From Treponema sp. (GTDB lineage Bacteria > Spirochaetota > Spirochaetia > Treponematales > Breznakiellaceae), in assembly GCA_031261385.1 (NCBI GenBank), contig JAISJS010000096.1:1-16427 (forward strand): a stretch of DNA of 16,427 nucleotides. The letters are read 5' to 3'. Position numbers and translations under genes: made by a program. Positions 1-5,963 of this stretch are shown here, piece after piece (the stretch's first letter is position 1; every line of letters begins with the position of its first letter). The notes under the pieces were generated by a model, which saw only the letters and a list, made by a program, of their open reading frames with translations, had not been told where the DNA came from and did no database searches.

Positions 1-368
1 TTGAAATTTGTGAATCGCTTGTCTGGCGGCTGCTGGATGAAAAGCAGCAGAGCAGGACGGTTTTTATCAAAATCCGTTACGGCGATTTTATAACGGAAAG
101 CGCCCAGGAAACCTCTCCTAATCCCGTGACCAGCATAAACGATCTTTTTGACCGGATTCTTGCCCTCTTTCACAAAAAGTATAAAAGCGGCGCGGGGGTC
201 AGGCTGATAGGGGCAGGACTTTCCAATCTGGAAGATCCTGCTCCCCAGGGTGACTTATTCGCACCTGCTGATGAAAAGGAAAGTACGCTGGAAAAAAAGA
301 TACTCGAAATCAACAAAAAATACCCCAATGCAGCGTTAAAAAAGGGCCGTTCCTGGCTGGAACCGTAA
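1..368 (+). CDS. dinB: DNA polymerase IV (DinB), C-terminal part, 5' truncated by the window edge
   Basis: The frame is open from base 3 to the TAA at 366-368, so only the last ~121 residues are present and the real start lies outside the window. The visible protein fits the little-finger (polymerase-associated) domain of Y-family polymerases: a segment reading V-F-I-K-I-R-Y-G-D-F-I-T, then a helix, then the V-R-L-I-G-A-G-L-S-N-L block, which corresponds to the V-R-L-L-G-V-x-V-S-x-L signature near the end of DinB. The palm and finger domains with the catalytic carboxylates are upstream and unseen. The family performs error-prone translesion synthesis. The last ~45 residues are charged and lysine-rich; a Q-G-D-L-F-A stretch resembles the beta-clamp binding peptide (QxxLF-like) usual at DinB C-termini. 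The stop is 93 bp before the next gene, which has its own promoter-like sequence, so this gene is probably transcribed separately. Confidence 0.85.
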   Translation, partial: EICESLVWRLLDEKQQSRTVFIKIRYGDFITESAQETSPNPVTSINDLFDRILALFHKKYKSGAGVRLIGAGLSNLEDPAPQGDLFAPADEKESTLEKKILEINKKYPNAALKKGRSWLEP

Positions 369-400
369 GAAATATGGCGCCAGGCACTTTTTATTTTGTC

Positions 401-429
401 TTGGTTTTTGAAAAATCCTGTGATATACT
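401..429 (+). promoter_or_regulatory. Candidate sigma70-type promoter for the beta-helix lipoprotein gene
   Basis: TTGGTT (401-406) and TATACT (424-429) are separated by 17 bp, matching the -35/-10 consensus at 4/6 and 5/6 positions. Transcription would start near 436. AAGGAG at 450-455 sits 6 nt before the ATG at 462 and serves as ribosome binding site. A small GGGC/GCCC stem (437-449) lies just before it. This is a sequence match only. Confidence 0.5.
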
Positions 430-461
430 TATTTTAGGGCATTTAGCCCAAGGAGCCTGAT

Positions 462-2426
462 ATGAAACATATCATTAGGGGCATCTTCGGGATATCTGGT
501 ATCCGCACGGTATCAATTATCCTGACAACAGTAGCTTTTGCATTAGCCTTTTGTATGACAGCTTGCGCGCCGGAATTATTGCCGTATGTCCCCCCCACCA
601 ATGAGAATAACCAAAAACATCCCGATAAACCCGGCGGCGGAGGTCCCGGCGGTGAAGATATCGGTGATCCCGGTGAAAATACCGATGATCCCGGTGGAGA
701 TACCGGTGGTTCCGGTGACGAAAATTCCGGCGGCGGTGACCCTGATACCGGCGACACCTCCGGAGTTGATACCTCAGCGGCATTAGCGGCAATTTTGGCG
801 CTGGATATAGATGATACCAATCCGGACAAAACCGTTTCCGCCGTTGCAGGCGCTGTATCCATCCATCTTGCAAACGGCGCAAGCACGACAACGGCGGCCT
901 CAGACGCTGTTACCATCAACAACACAACAAATATCATTACTATAAGCGCTGCGGGGACCTACGCCATAGACGGTACGCTTTCCAACGGGCAGGTTTTGGT
1001 CAATGTTGACGCCCAGGTGTTTCTGGTCCTTAACGGGGTGAGCATCACTTCAGGCGACAGCGCCCCCCTTGCCATTTTTGGCAGCAAGAAAAAGGTGATT
1101 ACCCTGGCGACGGGGACGGTAAATACGCTGACCGATGCGGTAACGTATACCCGGTTTTTTGCAGGCGAGGAGCCCAACGCCGCCCTGTTTGCCAAGAATT
1201 CCCTGACCATTAACGGAACGGGGAGCCTTACGGTAAACGGCAGATACAACAACGGTATCGGCAGCAAGGACAGCCTTAAAATCATGGGCGGCGTCATAAA
1301 CGTTACCGCAAAAAATAACGCCCTCAAAGGGAATGACGCCGTTATTATCAAGGGCGGAAACTTCACCCTTACAGCTACGGAGGACGCCATAAAATCGGAC
1401 GCCGAAGATGATGTATCGGCAGGATATATCTACATTGAAAAGGCAACGCTTAACATTACTTCCGGCGAAGACGGTATGCAGGCTTCCCGTGCCGTGTATA
1501 TTGTCGATGGCAGTACCAACGTCACCATTAAATCCGGCGGCGGATCAACCACTGCTACGACAGGTTACAGCGGAACAACTTCCCGCAAAGGCATCAAGAG
1601 CGATCTGTATATATTGATTACCGGAGGAACTTTTAATATTGATGCCCTGGATGACGCCTTGCACTCAAATGATACCGTTTTGATATACGGCGGAAATTTT
1701 ACCATCAAAACCAATGACGATGGCTTCCATGCCGACAAGGTACTCAAGGTTAACGACGGAACCATCAACGTCCAAAAATCCTATGAAGGGCTTGAGGCGG
1801 CAAAACTTGTCATTAACGGCGGCGTTATTAATGTTGTTTCATCCGATGACGGAATAAATGCTTCAGATGGAACATCAACTACTCCCGCGCCCGGCGGAGG
1901 CGGCAGGCCTGGTCAGGGCGGCAATAACGGCGGCGGAACAACCACAAACAGCAACGTTACTATTATAATAACCGGCGGTACTATGACAATAGATGCTGAG
2001 GGAGACGGTATTGATTCCAATAGTACTGTTTTGGTAACCGGCGGCTATGTCACGGTTCACGGTCCGGCAAAATCGGGAAATGAGGCGTTGGATTCGGATG
2101 GTACTTTTACGATAAACGGCGGAAAAATACTGGCAGGTGAAATCAAAGGGTCAATGGCTTCAACAACGTTTGGAGGAACGCAGAAATCACTGAAGATTAC
2201 TTTTTCGAAAGCTCTGACTATCGGTGATAAAATCCAGCTGCGGAATGCTGCAGGAACCGTAATAGCTGAATACACTTCGAAAAAGGCGTTTACAACCCTT
2301 TTTATCAGTACTCCGGAACTGGTACAAAACAGCGCATGGTCACTGTATCGTAATGAAACATCGATAAAGACCGGCATTACCGTGGGCACATCGCTGAGCA
2401 CTGCGGTTTCTGTTCCCATCAATTAA
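462..2426 (+). CDS. Secreted lipoprotein with Cthe_2159-like beta-helix carbohydrate-binding domain
   Basis: A 654-residue protein starting at an ATG with a good Shine-Dalgarno sequence. Residues 1-34 form a lipoprotein signal peptide (basic start, hydrophobic stretch 17-31, lipobox M-T-A-C with Cys35), so it is probably anchored to the outer surface or periplasmic face. Residues 55-100 are a Gly/Pro/Asp linker built from seven-residue repeats. From about residue 150 to 555 there are repeated strands of the type [I/V]-x-I-x-G-G-x-[F/I]-x-[I/V] followed by D-D-[G/A]-[I/L]-x-[S/A], typical of the Cthe_2159 (DUF4353) right-handed beta-helix family, whose founding member binds cellulose and polygalacturonate with calcium. 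A second Gly-rich insert (476-495) interrupts the helix. The last ~90 residues resemble the C-terminal beta-domain of the family. Substrate is unknown. No cohesin, dockerin or catalytic domain is visible. It is probably transcribed alone; purM begins 41 bp downstream with its own promoter-like element. Confidence 0.82.
   Translation: MKHIIRGIFGISGIRTVSIILTTVAFALAFCMTACAPELLPYVPPTNENNQKHPDKPGGGGPGGEDIGDPGENTDDPGGDTGGSGDENSGGGDPDTGDTSGVDTSAALAAILALDIDDTNPDKTVSAVAGAVSIHLANGASTTTAASDAVTINNTTNIITISAAGTYAIDGTLSNGQVLVNVDAQVFLVLNGVSITSGDSAPLAIFGSKKKVITLATGTVNTLTDAVTYTRFFAGEEPNAALFAKNSLTINGTGSLTVNGRYNNGIGSKDSLKIMGGVINVTAKNNALKGNDAVIIKGGNFTLTATEDAIKSDAEDDVSAGYIYIEKATLNITSGEDGMQASRAVYIVDGSTNVTIKSGGGSTTATTGYSGTTSRKGIKSDLYILITGGTFNIDALDDALHSNDTVLIYGGNFTIKTNDDGFHADKVLKVNDGTINVQKSYEGLEAAKLVINGGVINVVSSDDGINASDGTSTTPAPGGGGRPGQGGNNGGGTTTNSNVTIIITGGTMTIDAEGDGIDSNSTVLVTGGYVTVHGPAKSGNEALDSDGTFTINGGKILAGEIKGSMASTTFGGTQKSLKITFSKALTIGDKIQLRNAAGTVIAEYTSKKAFTTLFISTPELVQNSAWSLYRNETSIKTGITVGTSLSTAVSVPIN
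651..755 (+). repeat. Five-copy degenerate 21-bp tandem repeat encoding the heptad linker
   Basis: Five in-frame units of 21 bp start at 651, 672, 693, 714 and 735. All begin with GGTG and encode G-E-D-I-G-D-P, G-E-N-T-D-D-P, G-G-D-T-G-G-S, G-D-E-N-S-G-G and G-D-P-D-T-G-D (residues 64-98). The first two copies are nearly identical in DNA and later ones diverge. Unit number may vary between strains, changing the reach of the binding domain from the membrane anchor. Confidence 0.75.
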
Positions 2427-2442
2427 ACTCTATAGATAAAAA

Positions 2443-2486
2443 CCGCCCGCTTGTGGTACAATGCGCCATGGATTACAAGCAGGCGG
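2443..2486. promoter_or_regulatory. Imperfect 12-bp inverted repeat bracketing the purM start (possible operator or hairpin)
   Basis: Left arm CCGCCCGCTTGT (2443-2454) and right arm ACAAGCAGGCGG (2475-2486) are complementary at 11 of 12 positions (one C/A mismatch), separated by 20 bp. The spacer holds the extended -10 box and the ATG at 2468. The right arm lies in coding sequence for the conserved Y-K-Q-A-G start of PurM; the left arm is noncoding, so the match is not explained by protein constraint. It could be a repressor operator covering the promoter, or, on transcripts reading through from upstream, a hairpin that hides the start codon. Confidence 0.5.
2454..2462 (+). promoter_or_regulatory. 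Extended -10 promoter element of the purM operon
   Basis: TGGTACAAT (2454-2462) is an extended -10 (TG-N plus TACAAT, 5/6 to TATAAT). No convincing -35 hexamer is present 16-18 bp upstream, as is common for extended -10 promoters. The expected start point falls at about 2468-2469, on the purM ATG, and there is no Shine-Dalgarno sequence, which together suggest a leaderless transcript. Confidence 0.45.
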
Positions 2487-3658
2487 GCGTCGATATTGAA
2501 GAAGGCTACCGGGCCGTCGGGAAGTACCGGGAACTTGCGAAGATCGCCAACGGCGATTCGGGAAGCGCTCACCCGGCGGTGTTAAACGGCATCGGCAGTT
2601 TTGCGGGAATGTTTTCATTAAAAGAATTTTGTGAGGCCGGCAGGGGAATGGAAGAACCGGTACTCATTTCCGGAACCGATGGAGTGGGCACAAAGCTCGA
2701 CATTGCCTTCCGGATGAAAAAATACGATACCGTGGGGATCGACTGTGTGGCGATGTGCGTCAACGATGTACTCTGTCACGGGGCGCGGCCCCTTTTTTTT
2801 CTGGACTATCTTGCCTGCGGAAAACTTGACGCCGGGACAGCCGCCGCGCTGGTCAAGGGCGTTGCCGTGGGCTGCCGTGAAACAGGGAGCGTGCTTTTGG
2901 GCGGTGAAACTGCGGAAATGCCCGGCTTCTATGATGAGGGCAAATACGACATCGCCGGTTTTTCCGTGGGCATTGCCGACCGGAAAAAAATTATCGCAGG
3001 CGAAAAAATCCAAAACGGCGACGCCCTTATCGGCATAGCGTCTTCGGGGCCCCACTCCAACGGCTTTAGTTTAATACGAAAAGTTATTCCCCGCCTTGAT
3101 GAAGATTTCGGCGGTATGCCCATCGGGCACGCACTGCTTGAACCGACCCGCCTGTATGTAAAACCGATCCTCGGCCTGCTCGAACAAATTGCAATTCACG
3201 GCATGGCCCATATCACCGGCGGCGGCTTCTACGAAAATATCCCGCGGATGTTTGCTGCTCCCCGTAACGGGAAGCCCGCATTTGAAGCGGTAATTACCGG
3301 CGGCAGTTGGACTATCCCGCCGATTTTTGCCCGCCTGGCTGCGGGTATCGCTGACGTTAACAATGCTGAAAGTATTTCACCCGGCGTGACAGGTGAAAAA
3401 CTTTCAGGCGCAGGGGCGCAGGAACGCGGAGCGGAACTTCTTAAAACCGATCCCGCTTTACGAAAATTGATGTTCAATACCTACAATATGGGAATCGGTT
3501 TTGTTTTAGCCGTCGATCCGGCAGACAGCAAAAAAGCTATTGAATACCTTGATGAAAGAGGGTTCCCTGCATGGGTAATCGGCAAGGTGGAAACGGTCAA
3601 GGAGGCGTCAACACCGGGCGCGAAATCCGGTGAAACCGGAGGAATCCGCTTTGTCTGA
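2468..3658 (+). CDS. purM: Phosphoribosylformylglycinamidine cyclo-ligase (AIR synthetase)
   Basis: PurM closes FGAM to 5-aminoimidazole ribotide using ATP in de novo purine synthesis (cytosol). The chosen ATG gives M-D-Y-K-Q-A-G-V-D-I, matching the family N-terminus; an upstream GTG at 2453 would add five atypical residues. Family blocks are intact: S-G-T-D-G-V-G-T-K (68-76), M-C-V-N-D (96-100), L-G-G-E-T-A-E-M-P-G (144-153), S-S-G-P-H-S-N-G (192-199), H-I-T-G-G-G-F-x-E-N-I-P-R (248-260) and the F-N-T-Y-N-M-G-I-G-F block (336-345). At 396 residues it is about 50 longer than E. coli PurM (345). The excess is mainly an insertion around residues 292-332, plus a short Gly/Ser-rich tail. The insertion is encoded by a long inverted repeat. 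It is first of the cluster and its stop overlaps the purN start by 8 bp. Confidence 0.95.
   Translation: MDYKQAGVDIEEGYRAVGKYRELAKIANGDSGSAHPAVLNGIGSFAGMFSLKEFCEAGRGMEEPVLISGTDGVGTKLDIAFRMKKYDTVGIDCVAMCVNDVLCHGARPLFFLDYLACGKLDAGTAAALVKGVAVGCRETGSVLLGGETAEMPGFYDEGKYDIAGFSVGIADRKKIIAGEKIQNGDALIGIASSGPHSNGFSLIRKVIPRLDEDFGGMPIGHALLEPTRLYVKPILGLLEQIAIHGMAHITGGGFYENIPRMFAAPRNGKPAFEAVITGGSWTIPPIFARLAAGIADVNNAESISPGVTGEKLSGAGAQERGAELLKTDPALRKLMFNTYNMGIGFVLAVDPADSKKAIEYLDERGFPAWVIGKVETVKEASTPGAKSGETGGIRFV
3366..3407 (+). repeat. Long inverted repeat inside the PurM insertion
   Basis: Left arm 3366-3381 (CTGAAAGTATTTCACC) and right arm 3392-3407 (GGTGAAAAACTTTCAG) are complementary at 15 of 16 positions, with one A/A mismatch (3374/3399) and a 10-nt loop. 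It encodes PurM residues 300-314, within a loop that E. coli PurM lacks. Arms of this length are not expected by chance at this spot. It may be an in-frame palindromic element. Confidence 0.65.
3626..3643 (+). promoter_or_regulatory. purN ribosome binding site partly enclosed in a hairpin
   Basis: GGAGGA (3638-3643) lies 7 nt before the TTG start at 3651. TCCGGT (3626-3631), loop GAA and ACCGGA (3635-3640) form a perfect 6-bp stem whose 3' arm includes GGA of this site. All of it is inside the last purM codons, so ribosomes finishing purM would melt the stem. This suggests translational coupling of purN to purM. Confidence 0.5.
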
Positions 3659-4292
3659 TAAGGTGAATATCCTCGTTCTCGTTTCCGGGGGCGGTACAAA
3701 TTTTCAGGCGCTGCTGGATGCCGAAAAAACCGGAGGCCTTGGTCCCGGGAAACTTGCCGTTGCCGTTTCCGATCGGCCGGAAGCGTATGCTTTGGAGCGG
3801 GCAAAGCTTTGGGGCATCCCCGTCTATGTGGAAGAGCCGGACAAAAAATTACCAAAAGAAGATCGAAGGCGGGAACTTTCTGATCGTATATTCCGCATTG
3901 CCAGGGATCACCGTATCGGCCTCATCGTACTGGCGGGTTTCCTCTCAATCCTTGAAGGAAAAATAATTCAATATTATTCGGGACGGATCATCAACCTTCA
4001 CCCGAGCCTGCTTCCCAAATTCGGCGGGATGGGGATGTACGGTAACCATGTGCACAAGGCGGTGCTTGACGCCGGGGAAAAAGAATCGGGCTGTACCGTT
4101 CATCTGGTTGATGCGGGAACCGATACGGGGCCGATCATCCTCCAGCGAAAAGTTCCTGTCATGACAGGAGACACTCCTGATGCGCTTGCGGACAGGATAC
4201 ACGATGAAGAACACATTGCAATAACGGAGGCGGCGGCTTTAATGGCGGAGCGTATTCTTAAACAGAACTTTCAAAAACAGGAGCGGATATGA
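3651..4292 (+). CDS. purN: Phosphoribosylglycinamide formyltransferase (GAR transformylase)
   Basis: PurN transfers the formyl group of 10-formyl-THF to GAR, step 3 of purine synthesis. The TTG at 3651 is preferred because of GGAGGA 7 nt upstream and because the protein then starts M-S-D-K-V-N-I-L-V-L-V-S-G-G-G; a GTG at 3630 would extend it inside purM without a good site. Length 213 residues is normal. The phosphate-binding V-S-G-G-G-T-N-F-Q block is at 11-19. Catalytic Asn115 and His117 sit in I-N-L-H-P-S-L-L-P, and the catalytic Asp is D158 in D-T-G-P-I-I-L-Q. The segment G-G-M-G-M-Y-G-N-H-V-H (125-135) is the variant I associate with the Bacteroidetes-like branch rather than the E. coli type. 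It overlaps purM by 8 bp and purH by 4 bp (ATGA). Confidence 0.94.
   Translation: MSDKVNILVLVSGGGTNFQALLDAEKTGGLGPGKLAVAVSDRPEAYALERAKLWGIPVYVEEPDKKLPKEDRRRELSDRIFRIARDHRIGLIVLAGFLSILEGKIIQYYSGRIINLHPSLLPKFGGMGMYGNHVHKAVLDAGEKESGCTVHLVDAGTDTGPIILQRKVPVMTGDTPDALADRIHDEEHIAITEAAALMAERILKQNFQKQERI
4154..4169 (+). repeat. 16-bp perfect palindrome in purN
   Basis: TCCTGTCA immediately followed by its reverse complement TGACAGGA, in codons for P-V-M-T-G of the conserved V-P-V-x-x-G-D-T-P block. There is no loop, so it would act as a DNA-level dyad rather than an RNA hairpin. A chance match of this length is plausible in a window this size. Confidence 0.4.
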
Positions 4293-5935
4293 AAAAGCGG
4301 GCGTTAATCAGCGTATTCAACAAGGAGGGCATTCTTGATCTGGCCTCTTATTTGAGCGGCGCAGGCTGGGAGATCCTTTCCACCGGCGGAACTTCAAAGC
4401 ATTTGCAGGAGAACAAAATCCCCGTCACCGATGTGTCTGCGGTTACCGGCTTTCCTGAATGTCTTGACGGCAGGGTAAAGACTCTGCACCCCGCAGTTCA
4501 TGCGGGCCTCCTTGCCCGGCGCGATGTACCAAGTCACATGGAAACGCTGAACAAGCTTGGCCTTGGCACAATCGACCTGGTCTGCGTCAACCTCTATCCG
4601 TTTTTTGACAAGGTCCAGGCGGGTCTTTCTCTTGAAGAAACCGTAGAGTTCATCGACATTGGCGGCCCCACGATGCTCCGTTCTGCGGCAAAAAATTACC
4701 GGGATGTTATCGTTCTTACCGACCCTGTCGATTATAAAGAAACCATTGCAGGATTAAAAACAGAAACCGGCCTTTCGCCGGAATTCAAAAAACGCCTTGC
4801 CGGAAAAGTTTTCGATCTTACCTCCGCCTACGACGCCGCGATTGCACGGTATCTGCTGGATGAAGAATACCCCGCATTCTGGCCCCTCTCACTCAAAAAA
4901 GCCCGGAGCATCCGCTACGGTGAGAACGGTCACCAGTCGGCGGCGCTGTATTTTCATGCGGACCGGCCCGGCGCACTGGGCGGCATGGAACAGCTTCATG
5001 GGAAAGAACTTGGGTACAACAATATCCGCGATTTGGACTTGGCCTGGAAAGCGGCCTGTGCTTTTGGATTTTATCCAAAAGGAGTTGCCTCGCAGGAGAA
5101 TACCGGTTCAGACAATACCGCGTCCGGAAACACTGCGCCAATCGGATCGCAGGATATTGCACAGCTCGGCCTTGACGCCGGAAACTCCGGTAAAAAAATC
5201 TGCTGTGTCGCGGTGAAACACAATACGCCATGCGGCATTGCATTAGGCGCAACTCTGCTGGAAGCGTACGAAAAAACCTATGCCTGCGATCCGGTTTCGA
5301 TATTCGGCGGGATAGTAGCGTCGAATGTTCCGGTTGATGCGGCAACGGCGGCAAAACTCGGCGAACTATTTCTGGAAATTGTCGCCGCCCCGGATTTTGA
5401 CGATGATGCCCTTGAGATTCTTAAACGTAAAAAGAATTTGCGGATCATGAAAGCCCTCCGTGCGCCGAAAGAAACCCATGAGTATATTGCCGTTGACGGC
5501 GGCCTTTTGGTGCAGGAATCCGATAAAAAGCTCTTTGAAAAATGGGAAGTGGTCACCCGGGCAAAGCCCTCACCGGAAGACATCCGTGACATGATCTTTG
5601 GTATGCGGGCGGTGATCTTTGTAAAATCAAACGCGATCCTGATCGTGCGTGATGAAGCGGCGGTCGGTATAGGCGGCGGACAGGTCAACCGGATTTGGCC
5701 TGCCGAACAGTCACTGGAACGCGGCGCCAAAGTTACGGTAGACGGCAGCCCTGCACGGGTTCTGGCCTCGGACGCATTTTTCCCCTTTGCCGATGTGGTC
5801 GAAGCCGCCGCCGCCGCCGGGATAAAAACCATAGTACAGCCCGGCGGATCAATGAACGATAAACTTTCGGTTGAAGCCTGTGACAAATACGGTATCGCGA
5901 TGGTCTTTACCGGGACACGGCATTTTAAACACTAG
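4289..5935 (+). CDS. purH: Bifunctional AICAR formyltransferase / IMP cyclohydrolase
   Basis: PurH carries out the last two steps to IMP. The ATG at 4289 overlaps the purN stop (ATGA), with AGGAG at 4279-4283. The N-terminal IMP cyclohydrolase (MGS-like) domain covers about 1-195: I-S-V-F-N-K, S-T-G-G-T-S-K, D-G-R-V-K-T-L-H-P and N-L-Y-P-F. The C-terminal transformylase domain follows, with R-Y-G-E-N-G-H-Q (209-216), L-H-G-K-E-L-G-Y-N-N (236-245), the catalytic Lys310-His311 pair in V-K-H-N-T-P-C-G, the S-I-F-G-G block and the terminal T-G-x-R-H-F-x-H. Length is 548, against roughly 510-530 usual. The extra residues are a Gly/Ser/Asn/Thr-rich insertion at about 263-303, just before the catalytic strand. 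The insertion opens at a DNA hairpin and contains a short tandem repeat. Domain cores look intact, so the enzyme should be active. Confidence 0.95.
   Translation: MKKRALISVFNKEGILDLASYLSGAGWEILSTGGTSKHLQENKIPVTDVSAVTGFPECLDGRVKTLHPAVHAGLLARRDVPSHMETLNKLGLGTIDLVCVNLYPFFDKVQAGLSLEETVEFIDIGGPTMLRSAAKNYRDVIVLTDPVDYKETIAGLKTETGLSPEFKKRLAGKVFDLTSAYDAAIARYLLDEEYPAFWPLSLKKARSIRYGENGHQSAALYFHADRPGALGGMEQLHGKELGYNNIRDLDLAWKAACAFGFYPKGVASQENTGSDNTASGNTAPIGSQDIAQLGLDAGNSGKKICCVAVKHNTPCGIALGATLLEAYEKTYACDPVSIFGGIVASNVPVDAATAAKLGELFLEIVAAPDFDDDALEILKRKKNLRIMKALRAPKETHEYIAVDGGLLVQESDKKLFEKWEVVTRAKPSPEDIRDMIFGMRAVIFVKSNAILIVRDEAAVGIGGGQVNRIWPAEQSLERGAKVTVDGSPARVLASDAFFPFADVVEAAAAAGIKTIVQPGGSMNDKLSVEACDKYGIAMVFTGTRHFKH
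5061..5081 (+). repeat. 9-bp perfect hairpin at the edge of the PurH insertion
   Basis: CTTTTGGAT (5061-5069), loop TTT, ATCCAAAAG (5073-5081). It encodes PurH residues 258-264, exactly where the protein departs from the usual family alignment. Confidence 0.5.
5099..5143 (+). repeat. Three-copy degenerate 15-bp repeat in the PurH insertion
   Basis: Units at 5099, 5114 and 5129 encode N-T-G-S-D, N-T-A-S-G and N-T-A-P-I. The first two share AATACCG at their start. The composition resembles the linker repeat of the lipoprotein gene at 651-755. Expansion by slippage is a simple explanation. Confidence 0.5.
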
Positions 5936-5947
5936 GCCGTGCCAGTG
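5930..5947 (+). promoter_or_regulatory. Intercistronic stem-loop between purH and purD
   Basis: CACT-(A bulge)-GGC, loop CGT, GCC-AGTG forms a 7-bp stem with one bulged base over the purH stop codon. It is followed by TATTTT and the purD ribosome binding site GGGAG (5954-5958). The U-run is short and interrupted, so it is unlikely to be an efficient terminator; it might stabilise or segment the message. Confidence 0.35.
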
Positions 5948-5963
5948 TATTTTGGGAGATAAT

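Noticed and set aside
353..400. Possible terminator after dinB (CCTGGC ... GCCAGG followed by a T-rich stretch)
   Set aside because: Only six pairs with a long loop; not convincing enough to annotate.
443..937. Long minus-strand open frames opposite the lipoprotein gene, one with a repetitive His-Arg-Tyr pattern (517-891)
   Set aside because: They are antisense reflections of the Gly/Asp tandem repeat and lack a ribosome site; the plus-strand frame has a clear signal peptide and domain.
5871..5963. Upstream extension of purD overlapping purH
   Set aside because: The ATG at 5964 gives the canonical PurD N-terminus and has GGGAG at the right distance.
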